Below, piece by piece: positions 8,910 through 18,864 of a stretch of DNA of 64,000 nucleotides. The DNA is taken from contig NZ_LDPO01000004.1 in assembly GCF_001021505.1 (NCBI RefSeq), forward strand, positions 1-64,000, read 5' to 3'. This stretch comes from Mycolicibacter heraklionensis (GTDB lineage: Bacteria; Actinomycetota; Actinomycetes; Mycobacteriales; Mycobacteriaceae). Each line of letters begins with the position of its first letter. Position 1 is the first letter of the stretch. Both the position numbers and the translations under genes were made by a program. The notes beneath the pieces were generated by a model that worked only from the letters and a program-made list of their open reading frames with translations, was not told the DNA's origin and did no database searches.

Positions 8910-9818
8910 GACCAATCTCCTTCCGAACTGGGTGACAAATCCTTGGCAACTGCCTCGTGGGTACTCATACGACCACCAGCGCCGAATACGTGTCGACCAC
9001 CGACGCGAGGCGGCCTACCTGTCGGCGCCAGACACCCGACATACATCAACTGCGTCAGACTAACGAATTATGTTGCTGTAGAAGTCTTTTCATTATCCAA
9101 CACGGTTATGTTAATCCCTGGAAGCAACTTGCGTCGAGTTTGAATCAGCAGTCTCCGAAAGGCCCACCGGCACTTGGCGATCGGCCGCGATGAGCGCGGC
9201 GCTCTTCGTGCCGATCCCCATGTCAGGGCAGCCTTAGTCGAACCGGCGGATGAACATCGGGAAGAAAGATGTGACGAATTATGCTGTCCCGCAGCGTTTT
9301 AGCGCCGTCACGCGACTATCTGTCGCATGTCGATCAGCATGTCAGGTTCGCGGACAGTGTGATGCCCTCGACGGCATGAGGGTGCCCGCCAAGGAGCTGC
9401 GCGGCGCCGCCGATCTCAGCGGCGAGCAAGAAGATCCGGCCGCCTTCGCTATCAGACCCGTCGGGCAGACCGCGAAGATGGGCGTCGAAAGTAAGGGCCG
9501 CGAAAGGCCCGGAGAATTGGCAGCGCAGTCAGGGCGCGGGGTGCCGGACACGGCGATATTGGTATGGGTGCCCGCTTGCGGTCAACGTGTACCCGCCCCG
9601 TGACGTCACCCGAAGCAGCGGCGACATCGCCCCTGGCGGTTCAGCTGACGATCCCGCGATTCCTGGCCGTCCGGCAGGACTCGGCCGGCGGCCCGCCTCG
9701 GAGCGGCCATCAGGACCTCCATGAATTGGCGGATCAATGGCGAGCCCGCCGCGGCTCGCCGCGACGCGCGCTCGCTAGTCAAGCGACTACACCGATGTAG
9801 TGCGGCTAGCGTAGCTAT
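8910..9818. other. Long intergenic region between the ESX-3 block and the TetR gene
   Basis: About 0.9 kb with no recognisable gene. The part next to the PE gene (about 9060-9120) is AT-richer than its surroundings and likely holds the promoter of the ESX block; it contains a TCTTTTCATTA string resembling one half of a mycobacterial Zur site, but the other half is poor. An open frame at 9250-9603 (plus, 117 codons) and others on both strands resemble nothing I know and overlap one another. They may be decayed coding sequence. The region probably marks the join between the ESX-3 block and the Rv2603c-type segment. Confidence 0.5.
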
Positions 9819-10430
9819 GTGGCTGACAAGAATGCAACAGGTGCCCGAGTCGACGAGAACGCCTCGGCGGCCCGCGAAGAAGCCGTTGCCGCGGTGCTGA
9901 TCCATGCGGCCGACCTGTTCGCCGAACGTGGGCCGGCGGCCACGTCGATTCGCGACATCGGCACTCGGTCGGGGGTCAACCATGGCCTGGTGTTCCGGTA
10001 CCTGGGAACGAAAGATCAGCTGGTCAAGGCGGTTCTGAATCATCTGGCCGACGAGGTTTCTGCAGCGGCGCAGGCCGGCGCGTCGGCGGAGGTGATCGCG
10101 GCTAAGGCCGAGCTGCAGTGGCGAGTGCTGGCCCGCGCCATCCTCGACGGTTTCCCGGTCGGGCAGCTCCAGGAGCGATTCCCCATCGCAGCAAATCTGG
10201 TGAAGCACGTCCGACACAGCTATGACGAGGAACTCACCGGTCGTCTTGCCGCCGCCAATGTCATAGCGCTCCAGCTGGGTTGGCAGTTGTTCGAGCCGTT
10301 CCTGCGCTCGGCAGCGGGGATCGAAGACCTATCGCCAGCCGACCTACGGCAAAGCCTCAACGGTGAGATCGCGCGAATGCTGAAAGCCAGCCCCAAAGAC
10401 GTGTACCGGATTGCATTCCCGGTGAGCTAA
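9819..10430 (+). CDS. TetR family transcriptional regulator
   Basis: A 203-residue TetR-type regulator. The DNA-binding domain occupies about residues 20-70: a helix with AADLFAERGPAATSIRDI, then the helix-turn-helix GTRSGVNHGLVFRYLGTKDQL, where VFRYLGTK corresponds to the usual YYHFxSK. The C-terminal ligand domain is not recognisable. Translation starts at GTG 9819; an ATG is not available in frame near the domain. It is convergent with yebC, 22 bp apart, and points away from the ESX-3 block. The target is unknown. Confidence 0.85.
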   Translation: MADKNATGARVDENASAAREEAVAAVLIHAADLFAERGPAATSIRDIGTRSGVNHGLVFRYLGTKDQLVKAVLNHLADEVSAAAQAGASAEVIAAKAELQWRVLARAILDGFPVGQLQERFPIAANLVKHVRHSYDEELTGRLAAANVIALQLGWQLFEPFLRSAAGIEDLSPADLRQSLNGEIARMLKASPKDVYRIAFPVS

Positions 10431-10452
10431 AACCGGCGTGCCCCGGGATCGC

Positions 10453-11208
10453 TTATTCGGTTTCGAGGGCGGCGAGCACTTCGTCGGACAAATCGACGTT
10501 GGTCCACACGTTCTGCACGTCGTCACTGTCCTCAAGGGCCTCGACCAACTTGAACACCTTGCGGGCCCCCTCGACATCGACCGGGACGCTGACCGACGGC
10601 TGGAAACTGGCCTCGGCGGAGTCGTAGTCGATCCCGGCCTCCACCAGCGCACTGCGCACCGCCACCAGATCCCCCGGCTCCGAAATCACCTCGAAGCTCT
10701 CCCCCAAATCGTTCACATCCTCAGCACCGGCATCCAACACCGCCGCCAACACGTCATCCTCGGTCAACGCGTTCTTCTCCAGGGTCACCGTGCCCTTACG
10801 GCTGAACAAATAGGCGACCGAGCCAGGATCAGCCATCTGACCGCCATTACGCGTCATCGCCACCCGCACCTCACTGGCAGCACGATTGCGATTGTCGGTC
10901 AGGCACTCAATCAACACCGCCACCCCATTGGGCCCATACCCCTCATAGGTGATGGTCTGATAATCCGCCCCACCAGCTTCCTCACCCGCACCACGCTTCC
11001 GCGCCCGCTCAATATTGTCATTGGGCACCGAACTCTTCTTCGCCTTCTGAATGGCGTCATACAACGTCGGATTCCCCGACGGATCCCCACCACCAACCCG
11101 CGCCGCAACCTCGATATTCTTGATCAACCGCGCAAAATTCTTGCCACGACGAGCATCAATGACAGCCTTCTTGTGCTTCGTGGTAGCCCACTTGGAATGG
11201 CCACTCAT
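10453..11208 (-). CDS. yebC: YebC/PmpR family protein (Rv2603c homologue)
   Basis: A 251-residue YebC/TACO1-family protein. The N-terminus [22 protein letters not shown] is diagnostic, followed by [20 protein letters not shown] and the [20 protein letters not shown] block. Members have been described both as transcription regulators and as ribosome-associated factors relieving stalling at proline runs; which applies here cannot be told from sequence. In M. tuberculosis this gene directly follows pdxT; here an ABC1-family gene sits between them. The ATG at 11208 matches the family N-terminus exactly. Confidence 0.95.
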   Translation of the reverse strand: MSGHSKWATTKHKKAVIDARRGKNFARLIKNIEVAARVGGGDPSGNPTLYDAIQKAKKSSVPNDNIERARKRGAGEEAGGADYQTITYEGYGPNGVAVLIECLTDNRNRAASEVRVAMTRNGGQMADPGSVAYLFSRKGTVTLEKNALTEDDVLAAVLDAGAEDVNDLGESFEVISEPGDLVAVRSALVEAGIDYDSAEASFQPSVSVPVDVEGARKVFKLVEALEDSDDVQNVWTNVDLSDEVLAALETE

Positions 11209-11259
11209 CGATTGCCTACCTCACTGTTGCGTCAAAACTTTGCGCGACGAGTCTACGTG

Positions 11260-12621
11260 TCAGTCCTGGTCGCGCGCCGGGGGCTGACCGGGCGGGAAGA
11301 ACCCGGGCGCCCATCGCTCGATCAGGGCGGCGTAGTCGACGTGCGCGTCGAGCTGCACCGCGACCCCCAGTAAGCCTCCCAGGGTGCGCAGCAACATGAC
11401 GTAACCGGCCGGAATGGTCAACCGGCGAGCCATCTTGAATCGGTCGGCGAAGCCTTCCGCCATCGGGTCGGTGGTGACGAGCGCGGATTTCTGGAACCAC
11501 TTGCGGGTGAAATGGAACTCCCCCGAGCGCAGCGGGTCGATGTAGGGCCACAGCGGCTGGATGTACTCCACCAGCTGCTCGGCGGTCAGGTCATAGTCGG
11601 CCGGCATGAACCCGAGTTGCTTGAGCAGCCGGATCGCCTCGTCCCACTGCTCGTCACGCGCCCAGCACAGCAGTTCGGCGAATCCCGGGGGGATGCCGCC
11701 CTGATGTTCGGCCACCGCGCCGAAGTCAATCACGCCCAGCCGGCCGTCGGGCAGCACCATGAAGTTGCCGGGGTGCGGGTCGGCATGCACCAGCCCGACC
11801 CGCGCCGGTGAGCTCAGGGTGAACTCCAGCAGCAGCGCGCACGCGGAGTCCCGCTCCTCCTTGGTGCCACTACGGATTATCTCCGACAGGCGCCGGCCTT
11901 CGATCCACTCCGACACGATCACTTTCGGCGCGCTGGCGATCACCGCCGGCACGAAGAACTTCGGGTCCCCGGCGAAGGCCTTGGCGAAGGCCCGCTGGTT
12001 GTCGGCCTCCTGACGGTATTCGAGTTCGGCTTCCAGGGTGTCGTTGATCTCCGAGACCAGCCGGTCCACGTCCGCGCCGGGAACGACTTGCTTGGCGACC
12101 CAGTTGAACCGCTGAATCAGTTTGAGGTCGGCGCGCAGCGCCTCGTCTGCACCGGGATATTGGATCTTCACGGCGACGTCACGGCCGTCTTTCCAGACCG
12201 CCCTGTGCACCTGCCCGATACTCGCCGAGGCGGCGGGGGTGTCGTCGAAGGACGCGAACCGCTCGCGCCATTTGGTCCCGAGCTGCGCGTCGAGCACCCG
12301 ATGCACCTTGGCGGCCGGCAGCGGTGGAGCCTCGCTCTGCAACTTGACCAATGCCTCGCGGAATGGCTCGGCGAACTGCGGAGGAATCGCGGCCTCCATC
12401 ACCGACAGCGCCTGGCCGACCTTCATGGCGCCACCCTTGAGCTCGCCGAGCACCTTGAACATCTCGTCGGCGGCCTTCTCCAGGAGTTCGGCGTTGACCT
12501 CGTCTTTGGTCTTGCCGGTCATCCGTTTGCCCACACCGAGCGCCGCGCGACCTGCTACCCCGGCCGGGAGGCTCGCCAGTTTTACTGCGCGGCGAAATCC
12601 GCCCCGCGCGAGATCTGCCAT
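11260..12621 (-). CDS. ABC1/UbiB-type atypical kinase-like protein
   Basis: A 453-residue ABC1 (AarF/UbiB/ADCK) family protein. Visible marks are the KxGQ signature in GAMKVGQALS (N-terminal extension), the alanine-rich nucleotide loop in TPAASASIGQVHRA, the invariant lysine in DVAVKIQYPG, the catalytic-loop HADPHPGNFMVL and the metal-binding DFG in GVIDFGAVAEH. The family affects isoprenoid quinone metabolism elsewhere; the substrate in mycobacteria is not known. ATG 12621 (MADLARGGFRRA) is preferred over an upstream in-frame start because it matches mycobacterial homologues. It lies 75 bp after pdxT and 51 bp before yebC, interrupting the usual pdxT-yebC order. Confidence 0.88.
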   Translation of the reverse strand: MADLARGGFRRAVKLASLPAGVAGRAALGVGKRMTGKTKDEVNAELLEKAADEMFKVLGELKGGAMKVGQALSVMEAAIPPQFAEPFREALVKLQSEAPPLPAAKVHRVLDAQLGTKWRERFASFDDTPAASASIGQVHRAVWKDGRDVAVKIQYPGADEALRADLKLIQRFNWVAKQVVPGADVDRLVSEINDTLEAELEYRQEADNQRAFAKAFAGDPKFFVPAVIASAPKVIVSEWIEGRRLSEIIRSGTKEERDSACALLLEFTLSSPARVGLVHADPHPGNFMVLPDGRLGVIDFGAVAEHQGGIPPGFAELLCWARDEQWDEAIRLLKQLGFMPADYDLTAEQLVEYIQPLWPYIDPLRSGEFHFTRKWFQKSALVTTDPMAEGFADRFKMARRLTIPAGYVMLLRTLGGLLGVAVQLDAHVDYAALIERWAPGFFPPGQPPARDQD

Positions 12622-12696
12622 GCGCACATCATGCCTGGCCGGTCCCGGCAACGGTATTCCCGGTCGCCCCATGGCGGCCGACTGCGGGTGCGACGG

Positions 12697-13293
12697 TCAG
12701 GCCTGGCCGGTGACAATGTCGACGAAGAGCCGGTGAATACGCCGGTCGCCGGTCACCTCCGGGTGAAACGAGGTGGCCAATACGCGACCTTGCCGCACCG
12801 CAACCGGATGCCCGGCGGCCTCGGCGAGCACCGCAACACCGGGGCCGATCCGCTCCACCCAGGGGGCCCGGATGAACACCGCGTGCACTGGCTCCTCCAA
12901 ACCGTCGAAGGCAACGTCACCCTCGAAAGAATCGACCTGGCGGCCGAAAGCGTTGCGCCGCACGGCCATCTCGATCCCTGACAACGGAATGGCAGCGCGC
13001 CCCGGCGCACCGGCATCGATGATCTCGCTGGCCAGCAGGATCATTCCCGCGCAGGACCCGTAGGCCGGCATCCCGTCGGCCAGCCGGGCCCGCAGCGGGT
13101 CCACCAGCTCCAGCTCGCGCAACAGATGACTGATGGTGGTCGACTCGCCGCCGGGAATCAGCAGCGCGTCGACCGCGTCCAGTTCGCCGCGGCGGCGTAC
13201 CGGCACCGGATCGGCACCCACCGCGCTCAGGGCGGCGAGGTGTTCCCGGACGTCGCCCTGCAGTGCGAGCACGCCGATGTGCGGGCCGCTCAC
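12697..13293 (-). CDS. pdxT: Pyridoxal 5'-phosphate synthase glutaminase subunit PdxT
   Basis: PdxT hydrolyses glutamine and channels ammonia to PdxS for PLP synthesis. The 198-residue protein has the class I-like triad: the nucleophile cysteine in GSCAGMI and the His/Glu pair in [21 protein letters not shown] and [10 protein letters not shown] are typical SNO/PdxT motifs. It starts at a GTG that overlaps the stop of the tesB-type gene (GTGA). With pdxS and tesB2 upstream it repeats the M. tuberculosis Rv2606c-Rv2604c operon. Confidence 0.95.
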   Translation of the reverse strand: MSGPHIGVLALQGDVREHLAALSAVGADPVPVRRRGELDAVDALLIPGGESTTISHLLRELELVDPLRARLADGMPAYGSCAGMILLASEIIDAGAPGRAAIPLSGIEMAVRRNAFGRQVDSFEGDVAFDGLEEPVHAVFIRAPWVERIGPGVAVLAEAAGHPVAVRQGRVLATSFHPEVTGDRRIHRLFVDIVTGQA

Positions 13294-14135
13294 TGGCCGG
13301 TCGGCTGGTATCCGGACGGGTATCTGGTCAGCCCCTCCTGCATGACGGCGGCCACCATGTCCCCGGATCGGTTGTAGATCTTGCCCTGAGTCAACGACCG
13401 ACCGGCTCCCGCCGACGGCGACGACTGGTCATACAGCAGCCATTCGTCAGCACGGAACGGGCGCATGAACCACATCGCGTGATCCAGCGACGCCACCTGC
13501 AGGTGGTCGCGCTCGCCCGGGTGGATCGCCCAGGAGGTGCCGAGCAGGGTCAGGTCACTCATGTAGGCCAGGGCGCAGATGTGCAGTACCGGGTCGTCGG
13601 GCAGCGGGTCGCGGTGGCGAAACCAGACCTGCTGCTCGGCGACCTTGCCGGGTATGTGCGGCAGCTGCTCGCGGGGCACCTTACGCAGATCCCACTCGGC
13701 GAACGCCTTGAAGCCTTCGTCGTCGAAGGCCTTCATCGCACCGATGTCGGGCAGATCCCTCGGGTCGGGTGCGTCGGGCATCACATCTTGGTGCTCGATG
13801 CCCTGTTGCTCCGTCTGGAAGGACGCCGACATGTTGAAGATGGTTTCGCCGTGCTGGATGGCGTTGACCCGCCGAGTGCAGAACGAACCGCCGTCGCGGA
13901 CCCGCTCCACCAGGAACACCGTGGGCGCCTTGGCATCTCCGGGACGCAGAAAATATCCGTGCAGCGAGTGGACCCGATAACGCGGGTCCACGGTGCGCAC
14001 CGCCGACACCAGTGCTTGACCGGCGACGTGCCCGCCGAAGGTGCGCTGGTTGTCCGCGGAGAGCGGGCTGAACACGCTGCCGCGGTAGATGTTGACCTCG
14101 AGTTGCTCCAGGTCGAGGATCTCTTCGATCGCCAC
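13290..14135 (-). CDS. tesB2: Acyl-CoA thioesterase II (TesB2, Rv2605c-like)
   Basis: A 281-residue TesB-type double-hotdog thioesterase that hydrolyses acyl-CoA to fatty acid and CoA. Typical blocks are [13 protein letters not shown] and [11 protein letters not shown] in the first hotdog, and [20 protein letters not shown] plus [18 protein letters not shown] in the second. The N-terminus [11 protein letters not shown] is also characteristic. It starts at GTG 14135. It lies between the two PLP-synthase genes as in M. tuberculosis, although no metabolic reason for this is evident. Confidence 0.93.
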   Translation of the reverse strand: MAIEEILDLEQLEVNIYRGSVFSPLSADNQRTFGGHVAGQALVSAVRTVDPRYRVHSLHGYFLRPGDAKAPTVFLVERVRDGGSFCTRRVNAIQHGETIFNMSASFQTEQQGIEHQDVMPDAPDPRDLPDIGAMKAFDDEGFKAFAEWDLRKVPREQLPHIPGKVAEQQVWFRHRDPLPDDPVLHICALAYMSDLTLLGTSWAIHPGERDHLQVASLDHAMWFMRPFRADEWLLYDQSSPSAGAGRSLTQGKIYNRSGDMVAAVMQEGLTRYPSGYQPTGQ

Positions 14136-14147
14136 GCTATGAAACTT

Positions 14148-15065
<918 letters not shown>

Positions 15066-15134
15066 TGAATGCTTCTCCTTGCTGGCCTGTAATACCCGCT
15101 CAGTGTAGTGGGCCGACGGCAGCCGTTTTCCCGC

Positions 15135-15782
15135 TCAGTACCGCTGCGCGGTGAACACCGGCCCCGCCGGCGGCGGATCGGCGAGCAGCGCGGGCAATAC
15201 GAACACCCGCACATAGCGGCGGACCTGGTCGGCGTCATGGACGCCGGGGATAAGGCCCAGCAGCAATCCGAGTGCGGTCGAAAGCACGAACCGGGCCGCG
15301 TCGCCCGAATGCAGGCCGGCCCGCAGTTGCGGGCCGGCCTGCCGGAATCCCATCTCGTAGAGTCCGGCCAGCAACTCGCCCAGCGTTGCCGACCGGGCGA
15401 TCAGGGCGGCGACGTTGCCCTCGTCGGTGTGCTCGGAAATGACCCGGAGCAGTGGGTCATGGCCAACTTCGGTGGCCACGATGACCAGCGACTCCGTCAC
15501 CAGCGTGGCGGGATCTGTCGCCGCCTGCAGCCGGGCGGTGATCTCGGCGATCTTGCGTCCGGCCACCCGCACCACCAAAGCGTCCAGCAGCTCGTCACGG
15601 GTGGCGAAGTGGCGGTAGATCACCGCGCGGGTGTAACCCGCTTCCCGTGCGATGGCCTGCATCGTCGAGGCTCGGTAGCCACGTCGGGCGAAGGACCGCT
15701 CTGCGGCGTCCAAGAGCAGTTCTCGGGCGTGCTCGGGCGCATTTCCACCACCGGGCGGTCGACCCCGCCGCCGGCCCGTCAT
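15135..15782 (-). CDS. TetR family transcriptional regulator, divergent from a Coq4-like gene
   Basis: A 215-residue TetR regulator. The recognition domain reads AAERSFARRGYRASTMQAIA then AGYTRAVIYRHFATRDELLDAL. The chosen ATG (15782) begins TGRRRGRPPGG, a common Arg-rich N-arm. It is transcribed away from the Coq4-like gene; the shared 93-bp intergenic region contains an inverted repeat that is a plausible operator (15806-15825). It most likely controls itself and the Coq4-like gene; the inducer is unknown. The pdxS gene begins 69 bp beyond its stop. Confidence 0.86.
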   Translation of the reverse strand: MTGRRRGRPPGGGNAPEHARELLLDAAERSFARRGYRASTMQAIAREAGYTRAVIYRHFATRDELLDALVVRVAGRKIAEITARLQAATDPATLVTESLVIVATEVGHDPLLRVISEHTDEGNVAALIARSATLGELLAGLYEMGFRQAGPQLRAGLHSGDAARFVLSTALGLLLGLIPGVHDADQVRRYVRVFVLPALLADPPPAGPVFTAQRY

Positions 15783-15805
15783 CCCGGCCCCGCCCCGCAT
15801 ATATG

Positions 15806-15825
15806 GACATTCTCACCCATATGTC
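15806..15825. promoter_or_regulatory. Candidate TetR operator, GACAT-N10-ATGTC
   Basis: A perfect 5-bp inverted repeat with a 10-bp spacer, within an AT-rich stretch (about 15799-15832) of an otherwise GC-rich intergenic region between divergent genes. The total length of 20 bp fits a TetR dimer site, and it lies where a promoter for either gene would be expected. Assignment is by position and symmetry only. Confidence 0.45.
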
Positions 15826-15875
15826 TATTATTAGCCCCAGTGCATTCCGGCGCATTTCCGATGAGGGGATTCGGC

Positions 15876-16664
15876 ATGGCTGCAACGATCACCGGTGTTC
15901 CCGAGCAACGCGACTGGCGGGCCGTGTTCGGCTCCTGGCGTCTGCTGGCCAATCCCGGCAAGAACGGCGGATCCGCCTTCGAACTGATCGTCGGCCTGGC
16001 GGCTCCGATCCTGGCCCGTAGCTATCACCAATTGCGGGCACATCCCAATGGCCGGCGGCTGCTCGCCGAGAAGCCGGATCTGTTGGCGCTGCTCGGTGAT
16101 GACGACTACCTGGCCTCACTGCCGGAAGGCTCGCTCGGCCACGCCTACCGGTCGTTCCTGCGCACCAACCGGTTGGATGCCGGCGTGTTCGACGTGGACA
16201 CCGTGATCCGGCCGATCGCTGAGCGCCGCGGCTGGGACGACGATTTCTTCTACATGATGCGGCGCGGCACCGCCCTGCACGACATGTTCCACACCTTGGG
16301 CGGTTACGGCCCGGACATGGGCGGAGAGTTCGGCAATCTCGGGTTCCACTGCGGCCAGATGGAACCCTCCGGTGCCCTGAAAACGCTGACCCTGGGGCTG
16401 CTCGGACCCCTTATCCCCGCTTCGCCGGGGCGCAAGATCCGTTACTTCCGCGAAGCGGTCCGGCGCGGCCAGCGCGCCGACAACTTGATGGCGGCCCCCT
16501 ACGAGGAGCTGCTGGACCAGCCGATCAACGAGGTTCGGGAGGCGTTGGGCGTCATGCCGACGCGGCGCGCCCACCCGGCCGGTCACATGTTCATCGGCTG
16601 GATGCCGCCGGGCATGAAACCCCCCACCCGCTGGGACTACGACGCGACGCTGCCCGCCGCCTGA
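15876..16664 (+). CDS. Coq4 family protein
   Basis: A 262-residue Coq4-family protein. The metal-binding signature HDxxH-x11-E is visible as LHDMFHTLGGYGPDMGGEFG. Coq4 serves ubiquinone assembly in eukaryotes and proteobacteria, but mycobacteria use menaquinone, so the role here must differ. GAGGGG lies 7 bp before ATG 15876, which decides the start over ATG 15861. It diverges from a TetR gene and converges with an alcohol dehydrogenase 13 bp away. C-terminal FIGWMPPGMKPPTRWDYD is conserved in actinobacterial relatives as I recall them. Confidence 0.82.
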   Translation: MAATITGVPEQRDWRAVFGSWRLLANPGKNGGSAFELIVGLAAPILARSYHQLRAHPNGRRLLAEKPDLLALLGDDDYLASLPEGSLGHAYRSFLRTNRLDAGVFDVDTVIRPIAERRGWDDDFFYMMRRGTALHDMFHTLGGYGPDMGGEFGNLGFHCGQMEPSGALKTLTLGLLGPLIPASPGRKIRYFREAVRRGQRADNLMAAPYEELLDQPINEVREALGVMPTRRAHPAGHMFIGWMPPGMKPPTRWDYDATLPAA

Positions 16665-16677
16665 ACCCGGCCGTCGG

Positions 16678-17691
16678 TCAGACCGTCAGAACCATGCGGT
16701 AGCGCGCCCGCCCCTCCGCCATGGCGGCGTAGGCCTCGGCGGCCTGGGCCAGCGGCCGTTCTTCGATGCGGGCCCGCACCCCGGACAACACCGCGAAGCG
16801 CATGGTCTCCTCGATATCGCGAGCGGTGCCCGACGGGTGGCCGGTGACGCTGAGCCCCGGGGTGATCAGCTGCACGGGCGCGATCGGTAGCGGTTCGGGA
16901 GTGACCCCGATGATGACGAGTTCCCCCCGCGGCGCCAGACCGCCGAGGGTGTCAGCCATCGCTCGTGAATTGGCCGCCGTGGCCAGCACCACCGACACAC
17001 CCCCGAGTGCCGCCATCGCCTGCGCGACGTCCCCGGCGGTCGAGTCGATGTAGTGATGGGCGCCGAGCGCGAGGGCGTCGGCTTCCTTGGCGGCTCCACG
17101 CGCGATCGAGATCGTCTCGAAGCCCATCGCCCGGGCGAACTGCACGCCCAGGTGCCCCAATCCACCCAGGCCGAGCACCGCGACCCGGTCCCCCGGCCGC
17201 GCCCGGGTCGATCGCAGCGCGTGGTAGGTGGTGACTCCGGCGCAGCCCATGGGTGCGGCGTCGACGAAGGACAACTCATCGGGTATTCGGGCCAGTGCGT
17301 TGGCCGGAACCGTCACCGATTCGGCGTAGCCGCCCGGGTAGTGCCAGCTGGGCACCTGGCCATTGGCGCAGTGGATGAAATCGCCTTTGCGGCAAGGGAT
17401 GCAGTGGTTGCAGTGCCCTCCGAACCAGCCGACCGCAACCCGCTCGCCGACCTGCCAGTCGGTCACGCCGGACCCCAGTTCGGCGATCGTGCCGGCAATC
17501 TCGTGCCCGAGCGTCAGCGGCCACGTGATTCCGGGGAAGTCACCGTTGACGAAGGCGTGGTCGGTGCCGCAGACACCGCAGGCGACGACAGCGATACGGA
17601 CCTGGCCGGGGCCCGGCTGGGAGGTGTCGACATCGACCAGAGTCAGCGGTGCGCCCGCGGACGCTACCTGGACAACGCGGTGAGAGGCCAT
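16678..17691 (-). CDS. Zinc-dependent alcohol dehydrogenase
   Basis: A 337-residue medium-chain dehydrogenase/reductase. Catalytic zinc ligands are C40-type in GVCGTDH and the GHExxG motif (TLGHEIAGTIAELG). The structural zinc site has four cysteines in CNHCIPCRKGDFIHC. The cofactor fold shows LGLGGLGHLGVQFARAMG. Substrate is probably a primary alcohol or aldehyde with NAD(P), not determinable more closely. It stands apart from the Nudix gene upstream by 126 bp and converges with the Coq4-like gene. Confidence 0.9.
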   Translation of the reverse strand: MASHRVVQVASAGAPLTLVDVDTSQPGPGQVRIAVVACGVCGTDHAFVNGDFPGITWPLTLGHEIAGTIAELGSGVTDWQVGERVAVGWFGGHCNHCIPCRKGDFIHCANGQVPSWHYPGGYAESVTVPANALARIPDELSFVDAAPMGCAGVTTYHALRSTRARPGDRVAVLGLGGLGHLGVQFARAMGFETISIARGAAKEADALALGAHHYIDSTAGDVAQAMAALGGVSVVLATAANSRAMADTLGGLAPRGELVIIGVTPEPLPIAPVQLITPGLSVTGHPSGTARDIEETMRFAVLSGVRARIEERPLAQAAEAYAAMAEGRARYRMVLTV

Positions 17692-17817
17692 GGCCGGATC
17701 CTATGCCGCGACCGGACGCCCATCCACGGCGCGAGCAGACACAAAAGCCCCGTATTCGGACACGGTGGCGCTGGTGCGGGGGCACCCTCCCACCCGCTCG
17801 CGGTGGCCGACCCGCGG

Positions 17818-18864
17818 TCAGGAAATGCGGCGCAGCACCGGTTGCCGGTCTGCGCCGTCGGCCGACTGAGCGGCCTCGGCCAGGCGATCGCCCAGTTGCA
17901 GCGGGTAGACCTTCTGACCGCCGGCCGCCAGCGCCGCGATCTCTGCGGCACCGCACCAGCGGTGACCGTGCAGGTAGCGATGCTCCAGCCCGGTCCGGCC
18001 GACCCCAGACGGCTCGAACCGCGCCGTGCGGTAGACGAAGAAGAACTCCTGGCTGTCAATGCGCTCACCGTTGAACTCGAACACCGCGTCGCGGCGCCAG
18101 ATCGGTCCGATCAGCTCGGCCGGGTCGACCTGCAGACCGGTCTCCTCGGCCAGTTCGCGGGCCGCCGCGTCGGCGAGCGGCTCGTCAGGCAACACCTGCC
18201 CGCCGACGGTGAACCACCAACGTGGCGCGGGGCTTGCCGCATCATCCGGCAGCGCCGGATCGTGACCGCACAGCAGCAGCACCGATCCGGCTTCGTCGAG
18301 CAGCACCACCCGCGCCGAGACGCGCGGGTCCAGCACGCCGCGACCACCGTGGGCAACCATTCCCGCCCGCTCGACGATCTCGAAATACGTTGGCATCGGC
18401 GCTGTTCCACCCAAGTGCAGGGCTCTGACCAGCGGACGTTCCCGCAGTGCCACGGTGTCGCGGACCGCGTCGTTGTGGAACCGGCGTGCCAACAGAACCC
18501 GAGCTTCGGCGTCGGCCAACTCGGCAACCATCACATGCGGCAGCGACTCGGCATCGACCATCGCCAGCTCGGCCGACAGCGCATTCTCGGCGGCCTCCCG
18601 CGCGTCGCGCGGTGCCCGCTCGGCAACATCGGCCAGGGCAGCCAGTCGGCGGCCGGCCACCGCATCCCCGTAGGCATCGATCGCGACGGCCCGGGCGACC
18701 ACCGCGCGACGAGCCAGCGCCCCGTCCAGCGCCTGCCACGACAGGTCGCAGCGCACGTGCAGCCGGTTGAGCCGGCTGGCGGTCTGGTATGCCCAGGCCA
18801 CCGCGGCGGCCAGCACCGCCACCCCGACCAGCACCAATACGGTCGCCACGATGGTCAGCCCCAT
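17818..18864 (-). CDS. Membrane-anchored Nudix hydrolase (Rv2609c-like)
   Basis: A 348-residue protein with an N-terminal membrane helix (about residues 4-26) and a C-terminal Nudix domain. The Nudix box fits GX5EX7REUXEEXGU exactly, starting at GQVLPDEP and ending REL-AEETGL. Nudix enzymes cleave nucleoside diphosphates linked to another group; the substrate is unknown. It is the last gene of the PIM operon, its ATG overlapping the pimA stop (TGATG). The position suggests work near the membrane on a nucleotide-linked lipid or sugar intermediate, but this is inference. Confidence 0.88.
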   Translation of the reverse strand: MGLTIVATVLVLVGVAVLAAAVAWAYQTASRLNRLHVRCDLSWQALDGALARRAVVARAVAIDAYGDAVAGRRLAALADVAERAPRDAREAAENALSAELAMVDAESLPHVMVAELADAEARVLLARRFHNDAVRDTVALRERPLVRALHLGGTAPMPTYFEIVERAGMVAHGGRGVLDPRVSARVVLLDEAGSVLLLCGHDPALPDDAASPAPRWWFTVGGQVLPDEPLADAAARELAEETGLQVDPAELIGPIWRRDAVFEFNGERIDSQEFFFVYRTARFEPSGVGRTGLEHRYLHGHRWCGAAEIAALAAGGQKVYPLQLGDRLAEAAQSADGADRQPVLRRIS

